Assembly: GCA_002376965.1 (NCBI GenBank)
Contig: DFOV01000279.1
Span: forward strand, 1-30,644
Reading direction: 5' to 3'
Length of the DNA: 30,644 bases
From: Gammaproteobacteria bacterium UBA3532
GTDB taxonomy: Bacteria > Pseudomonadota > Gammaproteobacteria > Enterobacterales > UBA3532
Numbering within the stretch: position 1 is the stretch's first letter; each line of letters begins with the position of its first letter. Below are positions 8,233 to 20,288 of the stretch, in pieces. The position numbers and the translations under genes were made by a program. Below the pieces are notes generated by a model, which worked only from the letters and a program-made list of their open reading frames with translations, did not search any database and was not told the origin of the DNA.

Positions 8233-9165
8233 ATGAAAAAAGCGTTATTTGCCTGTGTGTTGGGGCTGGTTGTCGCTGACGGTTACGCTGGCCAGCCCAA
8301 GATTGTTGGTGGGGCACAAAGTGATGGCCCGTACCCATGGATGGTCTCCCTTCACTATGCCGGTGAAGCGGATGCTTATCAGTCACAGTTTTGTGGTGGT
8401 AGCCTTATTGATAGCCAGTGGGTCCTAACTGCTGCTCATTGCTTTTTTGATAACGAAGGCAATCAGGCCGTTCAAGGTGGTGATATAGAAGTCGCTGTAG
8501 GCCAGTTTGATTTGACTCAAATAACATCTGCTGAGCTGGTTGGCGTAGCTGAGGTGATCCCTCATGCTGATTATAACCCTGATACTTTCGATAACGATGT
8601 TGCTGTATTGCGGTTATCCTCACCGGTAACTACCGACCCTGTAGCTTTACTACCAAAAAGTGACGTGGAAGCTTTGATTGAGGGAGAGAAGTTATTAGTC
8701 ATGGGGTGGGGTACGCGTCAATTTGAAGAAAATGACTTCCCTGAAAAGCTGCATGAAGTTGAGTTGCCGTTTCAAACCATTCAGACCTGCAGTGATGCAT
8801 ACGATACAGTGTTTGATAAGCGAGTCATTTGTACCGGAAGCCCGGAGGGCGGTATTGATTCCTGTCAGGGTGATAGCGGTGGCCCATTGCTATATAACGT
8901 CGATGGCGAATACCAACAGGTGGCAACAGTGAGCTGGGGAGATGGTTGTGGAATGGCTGGCAGCTATGGTCTCAACCAGCGTGTTGTGGAGTACAGGCAG
9001 TGGCTGGTTGATAAGACAGGCAAGGACTTTTATGCAGTCGGTGGAGAGCCCCCTATAGAACCTGAGGATGATGACGATGATGGTGGCGGTGGAAGCGCTG
9101 GCTGGTTAATGGTTCTAGCTGGTATCGCCTTTGCTGGTTCTCGAATTAGAAGGAGAGGCAAATGA
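8233..9165 (+). CDS. Secreted trypsin-like serine protease with GlyGly-CTERM tail
   Basis: 310 residues. A signal peptide (about 1-19) is followed almost at once by K-IVGG (24-27), the classical activation site, so the propeptide is only a few residues. The S1 triad is H69 (TAAHC), D122 (DNDVAVL) and S215 (GDSGGP). D209, six residues before S215, sits at the S1 pocket and predicts cleavage after Lys/Arg. The tail has an acidic linker (EDDDDD), GGGGSAG (284-290), a hydrophobic helix and RIRRRGK. This is the GlyGly-CTERM architecture, known to be processed by rhombosortase on type II-secreted proteins; neither system is encoded here. The site AAGGAATAAT precedes ATG 8233. The gene overlaps the next by 4 nt (ATGA). 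Confidence 0.93.
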   Translation: MKKALFACVLGLVVADGYAGQPKIVGGAQSDGPYPWMVSLHYAGEADAYQSQFCGGSLIDSQWVLTAAHCFFDNEGNQAVQGGDIEVAVGQFDLTQITSAELVGVAEVIPHADYNPDTFDNDVAVLRLSSPVTTDPVALLPKSDVEALIEGEKLLVMGWGTRQFEENDFPEKLHEVELPFQTIQTCSDAYDTVFDKRVICTGSPEGGIDSCQGDSGGPLLYNVDGEYQQVATVSWGDGCGMAGSYGLNQRVVEYRQWLVDKTGKDFYAVGGEPPIEPEDDDDDGGGGSAGWLMVLAGIAFAGSRIRRRGK

Positions 9166-9515
9166 AAAACGTTTTAATGCTGATTGCGGCGCTGGGACTG
9201 ACCGCCTGTTGTTCTAGTCATAAAGTTAAAAACAGCAGTGGCGCAGAAGAGGTGAGCGTGGCGGAGACTATTTATGGTTATAAAACCAACTCACAACGTT
9301 TGTTGGTTAAGGTCAAAAGTCATGGCTGTACCCAGTCCAAGCACTTCAGCTTGAAAAAGGTGGATAGTACAAGCTATGAACTGGTAAGAAATAAGCCTGA
9401 TTACTGTAAACGCATGCCGATGGTTGTGCAAATCGAAATGGCGGCGCCCGTAGATGATGTTGCTTTGACAAATCCGGTTGCGGCGGAAGACAGCTTGAAA
9501 AAACAGCGTAAATAA
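9162..9515 (+). CDS. Small putative lipoprotein coupled to the protease
   Basis: 117 residues. A short signal peptide ends in a lipobox, GLTAC-C, with lipidated Cys16 (a second Cys at 17). The mature part is a small soluble domain with two more cysteines, C56 and C82, that could form a disulfide around SKHFSLKKVDSTSYELVRNKPDY. I do not recognise the family. The ATG overlaps the protease stop as ATGA and is preceded by AGGAGAGG, so the two proteins are made together. Inhibitor, chaperone or anchor for the protease are possible roles, but nothing in the sequence proves one. The gene is followed by a strong terminator. Confidence 0.8.
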   Translation: MKNVLMLIAALGLTACCSSHKVKNSSGAEEVSVAETIYGYKTNSQRLLVKVKSHGCTQSKHFSLKKVDSTSYELVRNKPDYCKRMPMVVQIEMAAPVDDVALTNPVAAEDSLKKQRK

Positions 9516-9533
9516 TTGTTGTCTATGTAGATC

Positions 9534-9560
9534 AAAAAAGGAGCCGTTGGCTCCTTTTTT
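9534..9560. terminator. Bidirectional intrinsic terminator
   Basis: A 12-bp perfect inverted repeat AAAAAAGGAGCC (9534-9545) / GGCTCCTTTTTT (9549-9560) has a GTT loop. The A6/T6 flanks give a U tract in either direction. It separates the convergent lipoprotein and nrtD genes. Confidence 0.9.
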
Positions 9561-9589
9561 GGTTTTGCACCCTTGCTGTAGGTATATCG

Positions 9590-10435
9590 TTATGCAACTT
9601 CCCCTTCTTTTTGCTGAGGTTTTACTTTCGCTGTTTTACGGCTGAGGGGTTCAACCTTACGTTGTTTTTCGTACAGGAACTTGAGTACTTCGGATCGCAA
9701 GTGAGTATATTCTGGATCTTCCGCTAATCCCAAGCGATCACGTGGTCTTTCAAGAGTGACATCTAGGATTTCACCGATGGTTGCTGCTGGTCCGTTGGTC
9801 ATCATAACGATACGATCAGAAAGTAAAACGGCTTCATCGACATCGTGGGTTATCATGATTACTGTATTGTTCAATTCGTTTTGTATTTCCATTAACGAGT
9901 CTTGCATATGTGCTCTTGTTAGCGCATCAAGTGCACCAAAAGGCTCATCCATTAGTAATACATCAGGTTGCATAGAAAGCGCGCGAGCTATCCCCACCCT
10001 CTGTTTCATGCCGCCCGAGATCTCATCTGGCCTTTTGTGCATAGCGTGGCCCATATGAACCAGCTGCAAGTTGTGCTCAACCCAGTCTTTAATTTCTGCC
10101 TTAGACTTACTTTTGTTGAAGACTTGTTTCACGGCCAGCTCAACATTTTCGTACGCCGTTAGCCAGGGAAGAAGTGAGTGATTCTGAAATACGACGGCAC
10201 GCTCTGGGCCGGGTTCAGTCACTTCTTTATCATTTAATATGACGCCGCCAGTCGTCGCTTGATATAGTCCTGCAACAATATTCAGAACTGTTGATTTACC
10301 GCAGCCGGAGTGACCGATTAGTGAAACAAACTCACCTTTTTTTATCTTTAAATCAACACCCTTCAAGGCGGTAAATGGGCCTTTGGGTGTAGGGAATACC
10401 ATGTCTACATGGCTAATATCGAGTAGTACGCTCAT
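9590..10435 (-). CDS. nrtD: Nitrate-type ABC transporter ATP-binding protein
   Basis: 281 residues. ATPase motifs in order: Walker A GHSGCGKST (41-49), Q-loop Q84, signature SGGMKQR (140-146), Walker B VLLMDE (159-164) and H-loop H197. It belongs to the nitrate/sulfonate/taurine importer ATPase group. The length and absence of a fused binding-protein domain match NrtD rather than NrtC. It powers uptake through the NrtB permease. ATG 10435 follows the permease stop by 24 nt with GAGGAG in between, and is the last gene of the operon. The substrate assignment rests mainly on the NrtA-like binding protein; related transporters carry cyanate or bicarbonate. Confidence 0.88.
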   Translation of the reverse strand: MSVLLDISHVDMVFPTPKGPFTALKGVDLKIKKGEFVSLIGHSGCGKSTVLNIVAGLYQATTGGVILNDKEVTEPGPERAVVFQNHSLLPWLTAYENVELAVKQVFNKSKSKAEIKDWVEHNLQLVHMGHAMHKRPDEISGGMKQRVGIARALSMQPDVLLMDEPFGALDALTRAHMQDSLMEIQNELNNTVIMITHDVDEAVLLSDRIVMMTNGPAATIGEILDVTLERPRDRLGLAEDPEYTHLRSEVLKFLYEKQRKVEPLSRKTAKVKPQQKEGEVA

Positions 10436-10459
10436 AATTTAATTCTCCTCAATTCGGTC

Positions 10460-11452
10460 TTATCGGGCAGCCGACGCTTTATCCCACGATACATAACGTT
10501 GAACTTGTAGCATGATGCGGTCGAGCAGAAATCCGATGAACCCAATAACAACGACAGCGGCCATGATACGAGCAAGCGAGTTGGAGCTACCGTTTTGAAA
10601 TTCATCCCAAACGAATTTACCAAGACCAGGATTCTGGGCCAGCATTTCGGCGGCTATTAGTACCATCCAAGCGACACCGAGAGACAAGCGCATACCCGTG
10701 AAAATCGAAGGAACAGAAGCTGGAAGCGCAATTTTTTGCACATGCTTCAGAGCTGGCAGGCGTAGTACGCGGCTTACATTGACTAAATCTTTATCAATGG
10801 AAGCAACACCAACTGCGGTATTGATTACCATAGGCCAGAGACAGCATAGGGTAACGGTGATCATGGAAACCAAGAACGACTTAGGTACAACCGGATCAGG
10901 GGTTGCGTAAAGAGCGCTTACCACCATGGTGACCAGGGGCAACCAGGCCAGGGGGGAAACGGGTTTAAAAATCTGGACGATGGGATTGACTGCAATATTA
11001 AGCGTTTTACTTAGTCCGATGGCTATACCAAGGGGAATAGCTAGCAGTGCTGCCAGGAAGAAACCACTCATAACAGTGATCAGGCTGGTTCCAATTTGAT
11101 CAACAAAGGTTTCTTTACCAGTGTAGTCCCTTATTTTGGGAATATAATCTGGATCAATGGCGACGCGTTTGGCGTTTCGTTCTTTTTGGCGCTCGTAGAA
11201 CGCGGCTTCTTTTTCTCGAGATGCTTTATGTTCGGAATGAAGCGCTTGAAATTGCTCCCACACCGCCGAAGGGCCTGGAAACTTGCCTAACGAGGTGTCG
11301 ATGTTTTGGGCGGCAACAGACCATAAGAGAAGAAATGCCAAAATACCAACAAAAGGAATAATGATATGGCGAGCTGCCGACGTTAAGTTGGCTTTAACTT
11401 TGGGTGTCAGCTCGGTTGGGAAACTGAGTTTAGTGGTGGTTGCGCTGCTCAT
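10460..11452 (-). CDS. nrtB: Nitrate-type ABC transporter permease
   Basis: 330 residues. The first membrane helix is at about 32-50 (IIPFVGILAFLLLWSVAA), followed by a periplasmic stretch rich in charged residues (70-115), then the core membrane helices. The cytoplasmic EAA-type loop is seen as LPASVPSIFTGMRLSLGVAWMVLIAAE (about 238-270), which docks on the ATPase. The long periplasmic insert (EREKEAAFYERQKERNAKR) is typical of proteobacterial NrtB. ATG 11452 has AGGAG 9 nt upstream. It sits between nrtA (84-nt gap with a hairpin) and nrtD. Confidence 0.88.
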   Translation of the reverse strand: MSSATTTKLSFPTELTPKVKANLTSAARHIIIPFVGILAFLLLWSVAAQNIDTSLGKFPGPSAVWEQFQALHSEHKASREKEAAFYERQKERNAKRVAIDPDYIPKIRDYTGKETFVDQIGTSLITVMSGFFLAALLAIPLGIAIGLSKTLNIAVNPIVQIFKPVSPLAWLPLVTMVVSALYATPDPVVPKSFLVSMITVTLCCLWPMVINTAVGVASIDKDLVNVSRVLRLPALKHVQKIALPASVPSIFTGMRLSLGVAWMVLIAAEMLAQNPGLGKFVWDEFQNGSSNSLARIMAAVVVIGFIGFLLDRIMLQVQRYVSWDKASAAR

Positions 11453-11498
11453 TGGTGGTGATCTCCTGCTAAAGCATTCATGACAAGGGCTTAGTACT

Positions 11499-11521
11499 GG
11501 GTGCCATCCAAGCTGGCACCC
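11499..11521 (-). other. Intercistronic hairpin between nrtA and nrtB
   Basis: An 8-bp perfect inverted repeat GGGTGCCA (11499-11506) / TGGCACCC (11514-11521) has a 7-nt loop and no T tail. Hairpins after binding-protein genes of ABC operons often protect the upstream message or partly stop transcription, so that binding protein exceeds permease. That role is inferred here. Confidence 0.6.
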
Positions 11522-11536
11522 ACATACGTATCATGA

Positions 11537-12949
11537 TTAAAGTTTGTCGCCTTTTTTCAGGCCAATAGGAAACTTATTGATGTAATCGTTCGGTTTGGTT
11601 CCGTCGTATACGATGCCGTCAATGAAGTGTGTTTGTGGACTGCGGTAGCCATCTTCAGATGCAAAGTCAGGGAAGTCTTTAGCGTCTGCGAGCTTTTCTG
11701 CAATCAGCGTTTGTGCTGCTTTTTTGTAGATATCTGGGCGATAGACTTTTGTTGCTAGGTCTTTATACCAGTCATCACTCTTATCTTCAGAGATTTGGCC
11801 CCAACGACGCATCTGAGTCAGATACCAAACAGCATCTGAGTAATATGGATAGGTGGCGTTGTAACGGAAAAACACATTAAAGTCAGGTACATCGCGCTTG
11901 TCGCCTTTTTCGTATTCAAAGGTTCCAGTCATACTGTTGGCTATAACATCATAGTCGGCACCAACGTATTCTGGTTTTGATAGAATTTTTACTGCGGCAG
12001 GGCGGTTGGCGTTGTTATTCTCATCCAGCCACATCGCAGCGCGAATCAAGGCTCGCGTCAAGCGAACCGTTGTATTCGGGTATTTTTCCGCGAATTCAGC
12101 GGTAATACCGAAGACTTTTTCTGGGTTGTCTTTCCAGATTTCATAGTCAGTTACAACGGGTACGCCAATGCCTTTAAATACAGCTTGTTGATTCCATGGC
12201 TCACCAACGCAGTAGCCATAGATGGTTCCTGCTTCTAGGGTTGCTGGCATTTGGGGAGGAGGAGTTACCGATAGCAGTGCATCGGCGCTGATTTGACCAG
12301 AGATATCACCTTTATGTGGTGCGTAGTAGCCAGGGTGGATGCCACCAGCAGCCAGCCAATAGCGCAACTCATAGTTATGTGTCGATACAGGGAAAACCAT
12401 GCCCATGTTGAATGGCTTGCCTTCGGCTTTGTACTTTTCAACGACTGGTTTTAAGGCATCGGCTTTGATCGGATGAACCGGACGGCCATCTTCCATCTTT
12501 GGAATATTGGGCTTCATTTCTTTCCAAATTTCATTGGAGACTGTGATGCCATTGCCGTTTAGATCCATTGAAAATGGCGTGATGATATGAGCCTTGGTTC
12601 CAAACCCCATGGTGGCGGCGATTGGTTGGCCTGCCAGCATATGGGCACCATCAAGTCGACCATCGATGACGCCATCCAGCAATACTTTCCAGTTTGCCTG
12701 AGCTTCGATTGTGACGTATAAGCCCTCATCTTCGAAGTAGCCATTTTCATAGGCTACTGCGATAGGAGCCATATCTGTCAGCTTGATGAAGCCGAATTTT
12801 AGCTCTTCTTTTTCGGGAAAGCCTAGTTTTTCGGCTTGGGCAACGGAGGTGAAAACGCCGGTTATGGCCAGAGTTAGCACTGAAGTTTTGACCACATGTT
12901 GGCCGATATCTTTTAGTCTTTGAGACAGTTTTGATTGCAGTATTTTCAC
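11537..12949 (-). CDS. nrtA: Nitrate-type ABC transporter periplasmic binding protein
   Basis: 470 residues from GTG 12949. The protein starts with a basic region and hydrophobic core, then AQA-EKLGF, a Sec signal peptide cut near residue 40. The mature part is NrtA/CmpA-like: [28 protein letters not shown], the [17 protein letters not shown] stretch, and [14 protein letters not shown]. There is no lipobox, so it is a soluble periplasmic protein. The frame extends to an ATG at 13021, but AGGAG lies 8 nt before the GTG (12958-12962) and the extra 24 residues would spoil the signal peptide, so I take GTG. Nitrate is the likely ligand; bicarbonate or cyanate cannot be excluded by eye. Confidence 0.88.
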   Translation of the reverse strand: MKILQSKLSQRLKDIGQHVVKTSVLTLAITGVFTSVAQAEKLGFPEKEELKFGFIKLTDMAPIAVAYENGYFEDEGLYVTIEAQANWKVLLDGVIDGRLDGAHMLAGQPIAATMGFGTKAHIITPFSMDLNGNGITVSNEIWKEMKPNIPKMEDGRPVHPIKADALKPVVEKYKAEGKPFNMGMVFPVSTHNYELRYWLAAGGIHPGYYAPHKGDISGQISADALLSVTPPPQMPATLEAGTIYGYCVGEPWNQQAVFKGIGVPVVTDYEIWKDNPEKVFGITAEFAEKYPNTTVRLTRALIRAAMWLDENNNANRPAAVKILSKPEYVGADYDVIANSMTGTFEYEKGDKRDVPDFNVFFRYNATYPYYSDAVWYLTQMRRWGQISEDKSDDWYKDLATKVYRPDIYKKAAQTLIAEKLADAKDFPDFASEDGYRSPQTHFIDGIVYDGTKPNDYINKFPIGLKKGDKL

Positions 12950-13319
12950 GATCTTTTCTCCTGTTGGAATGACTTGATTCGCTGATTTGACTATTTCACA
13001 AAACATGCCAATTAAATACATCTATATTGGTGCGTATGAATAACATCATGAAAAGAATGGAGAAAAAAGCACGATAATCCGTAATGATTCAAAGTGGTGC
13101 GCTGGAAATGGTGGCAAGCGCTGCAATGAATGGTGCACTTGATGGAGCAAAATCATGCAAAAACAGCGTTCCAACTTGGTGCGCCTTGCGCCATTCTCTC
13201 GCCAAGCGATGCAACCATGCCTTAAATATGGCTGCTTTCTGGCTGGCTGAATCAAGCATCTTGAAGTAGTTTGGGTATATAATCATCACAGCTTTATTAA
13301 TTGGATTGGAGATTTCACT
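12950..13319. other. 370-bp gap upstream of nrtA and yedI: promoters, no firm gene
   Basis: The gap must hold the promoter of nrtA (minus) and of the DUF808 gene (plus). On the minus strand TTGGCATG (13004-13011) followed 4 nt later by GTGAA resembles a sigma-54 -24/-12 element but lacks the GC of the -12 part. On the plus strand TATAAT (13278-13283) is 36 nt before ATG 13320 with no good -35. Short open frames on both strands (13084-13269 and 13089-13289) have no ribosome sites and were not called. Confidence 0.5.
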
Positions 13320-14264
13320 ATGGCAGGAGCTAACCTACTGGCGCTCATCGATGATATAGCGACTATTTTGGATGACGTTGCAATACTTTCCAAAGTCGCG
13401 GCCAAGAAAACCGCAGGAGTATTAGGGGATGATCTGGCCCTTAATGCTAATCAAGTTGCTGCTGTTAAAGCTGAACGAGAGTTGCCTGTTGTTTGGGCTG
13501 TTGCCAAGGGCTCTTTTTTAAACAAGCTTATTTTAGTTCCCGCCGCGTTACTTATCAGCGCGTTTATCCCGCCGTTGGTGTTGCTTTTGTTAGTGCTAGG
13601 TGGCGCATATTTGTGTTTTGAGGGCGTAGAAAAAGTCGTCCATAAGATATTTCATGCTCAAGAAGATATGAATAAGCACAGCCAAAAGCTGGCAGCGCTG
13701 GCTAATCCCGATGTGGATTTGGTTGCGTTAGAAAAGAAAAAGGTCAAAGGAGCGATTCGTACCGATTTCATTTTGTCTGCAGAAATCATTGTTATCACCC
13801 TTGGGGCAGTGGCTGGTGCCACTATGTTTACACAAATAGCCGTTGTCTCTATCATCGCAATACTTATGACCGTAGGGGTCTATGGGATTGTCGCTGGCAT
13901 AGTCAAGCTGGATGATTTCGGCTTGTATCTATTAGATAAAGGCGTTAAGGAACAACGCGATCTATACAAATGGGCGGGTCGAAGCTTATTGCGATTTTCC
14001 CCGTTTCTAATGAAAACACTCTCGGTGCTCGGTACCTTGGCGATGTTTTTGGTCGGCGGAGGTATTATTTTGCATAGTATTCCTCATGCCCATGAACTAA
14101 CTGAGCAAGCGGTGAGTCTGTTTAGCGGTATCATGGGGCAAGCCCTTAGTCACACTATTATTCCGATACTTATCAACGCTATAGCTGGCATATTGGTTGG
14201 TATAGTAGCTTTAGGTGGGGTATCTGGATTAAAGGCTGTGCTAAAGGCTTGTAAAGTTATCTAA
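13320..14264 (+). CDS. yedI: DUF808 (YedI) family inner-membrane protein
   Basis: 314 residues. It opens with MAGANLLALIDDIATILDDVAILSKVAAKKTAGVLGDDLALNA, the hallmark of the DUF808/YedI family. Hydrophobic segments lie near residues 65-100, 150-200, 235-262 and 275-308. Between the first two is a charged loop with PDVDLVALEKKKVKGAIRTDFILS. The molecular function of the family is not known. ATG 13320 has TTGGAGA about 8 nt upstream. The SDR gene follows after 20 nt and is probably in the same transcript. Confidence 0.9.
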   Translation: MAGANLLALIDDIATILDDVAILSKVAAKKTAGVLGDDLALNANQVAAVKAERELPVVWAVAKGSFLNKLILVPAALLISAFIPPLVLLLLVLGGAYLCFEGVEKVVHKIFHAQEDMNKHSQKLAALANPDVDLVALEKKKVKGAIRTDFILSAEIIVITLGAVAGATMFTQIAVVSIIAILMTVGVYGIVAGIVKLDDFGLYLLDKGVKEQRDLYKWAGRSLLRFSPFLMKTLSVLGTLAMFLVGGGIILHSIPHAHELTEQAVSLFSGIMGQALSHTIIPILINAIAGILVGIVALGGVSGLKAVLKACKVI

Positions 14265-14284
14265 TTAAAAAGGAGAAAAGCAGA

Positions 14285-14944
14285 ATGCACGTTGTTATAA
14301 CTGGAGCCAATCGAGGTATAGGATTGTCACTGTGTAAAGCATATAAGGAAGTTGGCGCCGAGGTAACAGGCGTTTGCCGGAGTGTGACCGACGATTTGAC
14401 TGCGCTAGATATAAATGTAGTGAACGAAGTTGATGTCACTAGTGCTCAGGACTTAGTAAAGCTGGGTCAGTCATTGCAGGGTCGACAAGTTGATGTGTTG
14501 ATCAATAATGCCGGTGTGCTACGAAATGAGAGCATCGGAGCCATGGATTTTAGCAATATCCAGCTGCAATTTGATGTTAATACCCTTGGGCCGCTTAAAA
14601 CGACCCTGGCTCTGTTGCCTCATTTAAAGCAGGGGAGCAAAGTGGCGAATATTACCAGTCGAATGGGCTCAATCGCCGATAACGGTTCGGGAGGTTATTA
14701 TGGATATCGTATGTCAAAAGCGGCGCTAAATATTGCCAGTGTTTCCCTAGCCAAAGACCTTCTTCCCAAAGGAGTTGCTGTTGGTATTATTCATCCTGGT
14801 TTTGTGCAAACCGACATGGTGGGCGGAGCCGGTGATATTAGTGCTGATACCGCCGCTTCTCGAATCAAAACGCGTATTGATGAGTTAACCCTTGAAACCA
14901 GCGGTACCTTTTGGCACTCAAATGGAGAGGTGTTGCCTTGGTAA
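14285..14944 (+). CDS. Short-chain dehydrogenase/reductase (C-factor/sniffer-like)
   Basis: 219 residues, a short classical SDR. The nucleotide motif TGANRGIG is at 6-13, NNAG at 74-77, Ser at 125/129, and the catalytic Y141-x3-K145 (YRMSK). The length and the NITSRMGSIADNGSGGYYGYRMSKAALN stretch resemble the C-factor (CsgA)/sniffer group of NAD(P)-dependent carbonyl reductases. The substrate is unknown. ATG 14285 has AAGGAG about 9 nt upstream and follows the DUF808 gene by 20 nt. A weak 6-bp hairpin (14962-14977) with TTTT after it may end the transcript. Confidence 0.9.
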   Translation: MHVVITGANRGIGLSLCKAYKEVGAEVTGVCRSVTDDLTALDINVVNEVDVTSAQDLVKLGQSLQGRQVDVLINNAGVLRNESIGAMDFSNIQLQFDVNTLGPLKTTLALLPHLKQGSKVANITSRMGSIADNGSGGYYGYRMSKAALNIASVSLAKDLLPKGVAVGIIHPGFVQTDMVGGAGDISADTAASRIKTRIDELTLETSGTFWHSNGEVLPW

Positions 14945-14961
14945 GGTTTCTCTGATGTCGT

Positions 14962-14984
14962 AATGAATGCCTTCATTGTTTTAC
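14962..14984 (+). terminator. Weak hairpin terminator after the SDR gene
   Basis: AATGAA (14962-14967) and TTCATT (14972-14977) flank a 4-nt loop, followed by GTTTTA. The stem is short and AT-rich, so termination is uncertain. Confidence 0.35.
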
Positions 14985-14998
14985 TGGCTAATCACGGA

Positions 14999-15028
14999 AT
15001 CGAGCTACTCCTCAGGGGATAGCTCGAT
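14999..15028 (-). other. Inverted repeat spanning the stop codon of the AstE-like gene
   Basis: Nine-bp perfect arms ATCGAGCTA (14999-15007) and TAGCTCGAT (15020-15028), with an inner CTCC/GGGG pairing, enclose the last codons and lie across the TAG stop (15005-15007, minus strand). No T run follows. It could act as a weak terminator, an RNA end protector, or a ribosome-release feature. Confidence 0.5.
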
Positions 15029-16228
15029 ATTATCTTCCGTATTCGGCTCAGGTTCTTCTGTCAACATTTCTTCGCTGGCCTCAATACCTATGTGGTATGC
15101 AGCGAACCCGGGCATAACGACTTGATTAACCGCCATTCCAATAACCCTGCCATTTAGAGAGCTGACAATTTTTGATTGCTCATTGGTAATAGGGTCGGTA
15201 ACGATGCCTAGAAGATCACCCTCAGACACCTCTGCACCTAAGCTGACCTGACTGAATAGTATTCCGCCTTTTTCGGCCCGAATCCAGGTAGAGCGGTAGT
15301 ATACTGGCTCCGGATCTCCCCATGAGAAAAATCGGGAGTACATGTTTTCCCGTTCCAAAAGACTGTTTATACTTTTTACCGCACTGATTACTTGATGTTC
15401 CTGGATGCGTGATGATTCGCCAACTTCTAATGTAACGGCAATTACGCCGCTCTTAATTGCCGCGACACGCAGCATTCCGTCATTACCACTACTGTGAACC
15501 ACGGCCATATCATCAAAGCCCTCAGTGAAAGCCGCCACCTTTCGATTGCGCATATCTGCTCGTATTTGAGGAAGGTTTGTCCGTTTTAGTGAACCGGTAT
15601 GAATGTCGATCAACATGTTGCAATGGCTGATGATCTCGCTAAACAATGAATGAGCAATGCGCGATGCCATGCTGCCATTGGGATCGCCAGGAAAATAGCG
15701 GTTTAGATCGCGTCGATCAGGTAAGTAGCGGCTGCCGCGTTGAAATCCCTGAATATTTACAATAGGTACGCCAATAATTTGGCCAGCTAAGTCTCCCGGA
15801 TGAATGTCATATATAACGCGGCGAACGATTTCAATACCGTTTAGCTCATCTCCATGCGTAGCCGCGGTTAGGCACAAGGTTTTGCCCGGTTTGCCACCAT
15901 TTATGACTAAAACTGGGGTCGATGTGGCTAATCCGGCGATGGTTGTACTTGGTTTCCAGGCAAGTCGCGTTGCTGTTGCGGGCTTAACCGTTTTGCCTAA
16001 TAAGTGAAAGTCGGTATTTTGAGGACGACTTTCACCTGATTCGTCGACAATGGTTTGTGGGGTGGTCAGTGTGTTTTCAATGGCTGGCGTCGATGCAGAT
16101 ACATCTTTTAAATCGATATTAGGCGCAACATCTGTTGAATTCTGGGTTTCTACAGATGGCTCGGCGTAACAAGTAAGAGCAAAGAAAATGATAGATAGCG
16201 CAACGAGCTGCCTGAAGGTATAACGCAT
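15005..16228 (-). CDS. Exported succinylglutamate desuccinylase/aspartoacylase-like metallohydrolase
   Basis: 407 residues. A signal peptide (about 1-22, ends CYA-EP) is followed by a low-complexity linker (23-75) and the zinc-hydrolase fold of the AstE/AspA (M14-like) family. Zinc ligands are H125 and E128 (ATHGDE) and H210 (LIDIHTG). D174-LNR binds substrate carboxylate in relatives, and E268 (TLEVGE) is the likely catalytic acid. A lipoyl-like beta domain (about 315-380, SSLNGRVIGM) follows, then an acidic tail. Cytosolic relatives remove acyl groups from amino acids. Export suggests a periplasmic peptide or amide substrate, possibly cell-wall related, but this is inference. ATG 16228 has GAGG 5 nt upstream. 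Confidence 0.85.
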   Translation of the reverse strand: MRYTFRQLVALSIIFFALTCYAEPSVETQNSTDVAPNIDLKDVSASTPAIENTLTTPQTIVDESGESRPQNTDFHLLGKTVKPATATRLAWKPSTTIAGLATSTPVLVINGGKPGKTLCLTAATHGDELNGIEIVRRVIYDIHPGDLAGQIIGVPIVNIQGFQRGSRYLPDRRDLNRYFPGDPNGSMASRIAHSLFSEIISHCNMLIDIHTGSLKRTNLPQIRADMRNRKVAAFTEGFDDMAVVHSSGNDGMLRVAAIKSGVIAVTLEVGESSRIQEHQVISAVKSINSLLERENMYSRFFSWGDPEPVYYRSTWIRAEKGGILFSQVSLGAEVSEGDLLGIVTDPITNEQSKIVSSLNGRVIGMAVNQVVMPGFAAYHIGIEASEEMLTEEPEPNTEDNIELSPEE

Positions 16229-16319
16229 GAAAACCTCAATTATGTGTAACTGGATCGGATCATAGCTAATGACGGCAACAAAGTTAAGCTGAAGTCCAAT
16301 TTTGTACGCGGCCTTTTTC

Positions 16320-18899
<2,580 letters not shown>

Positions 18900-18924
18900 G
18901 CTGAATTTAAGTTTGTAACCCTAA

Positions 18925-20252
<1,328 letters not shown>

Positions 20253-20288
20253 TACTATCACCCGATAGACGCTTTCTAACTTGAGCAG

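Noticed and set aside
9756..10162. Plus-strand open frames of 100 and 64 codons
   Set aside because: Antisense shadows of nrtD, whose ATPase motifs are intact.
13177..13193. TGGTGC/GCGCCA hairpin as an antiterminator leader of nrtA
   Set aside because: Six base pairs with a wobble and no second hairpin or terminator nearby; too weak to call an ANTAR-type leader.
13084..13289. Short open frames on both strands in the nrtA-yedI gap (61 and 66 codons)
   Set aside because: They overlap each other antisense, have no ribosome site, and resemble no family I know. They may be chance frames in a GC-richer patch.
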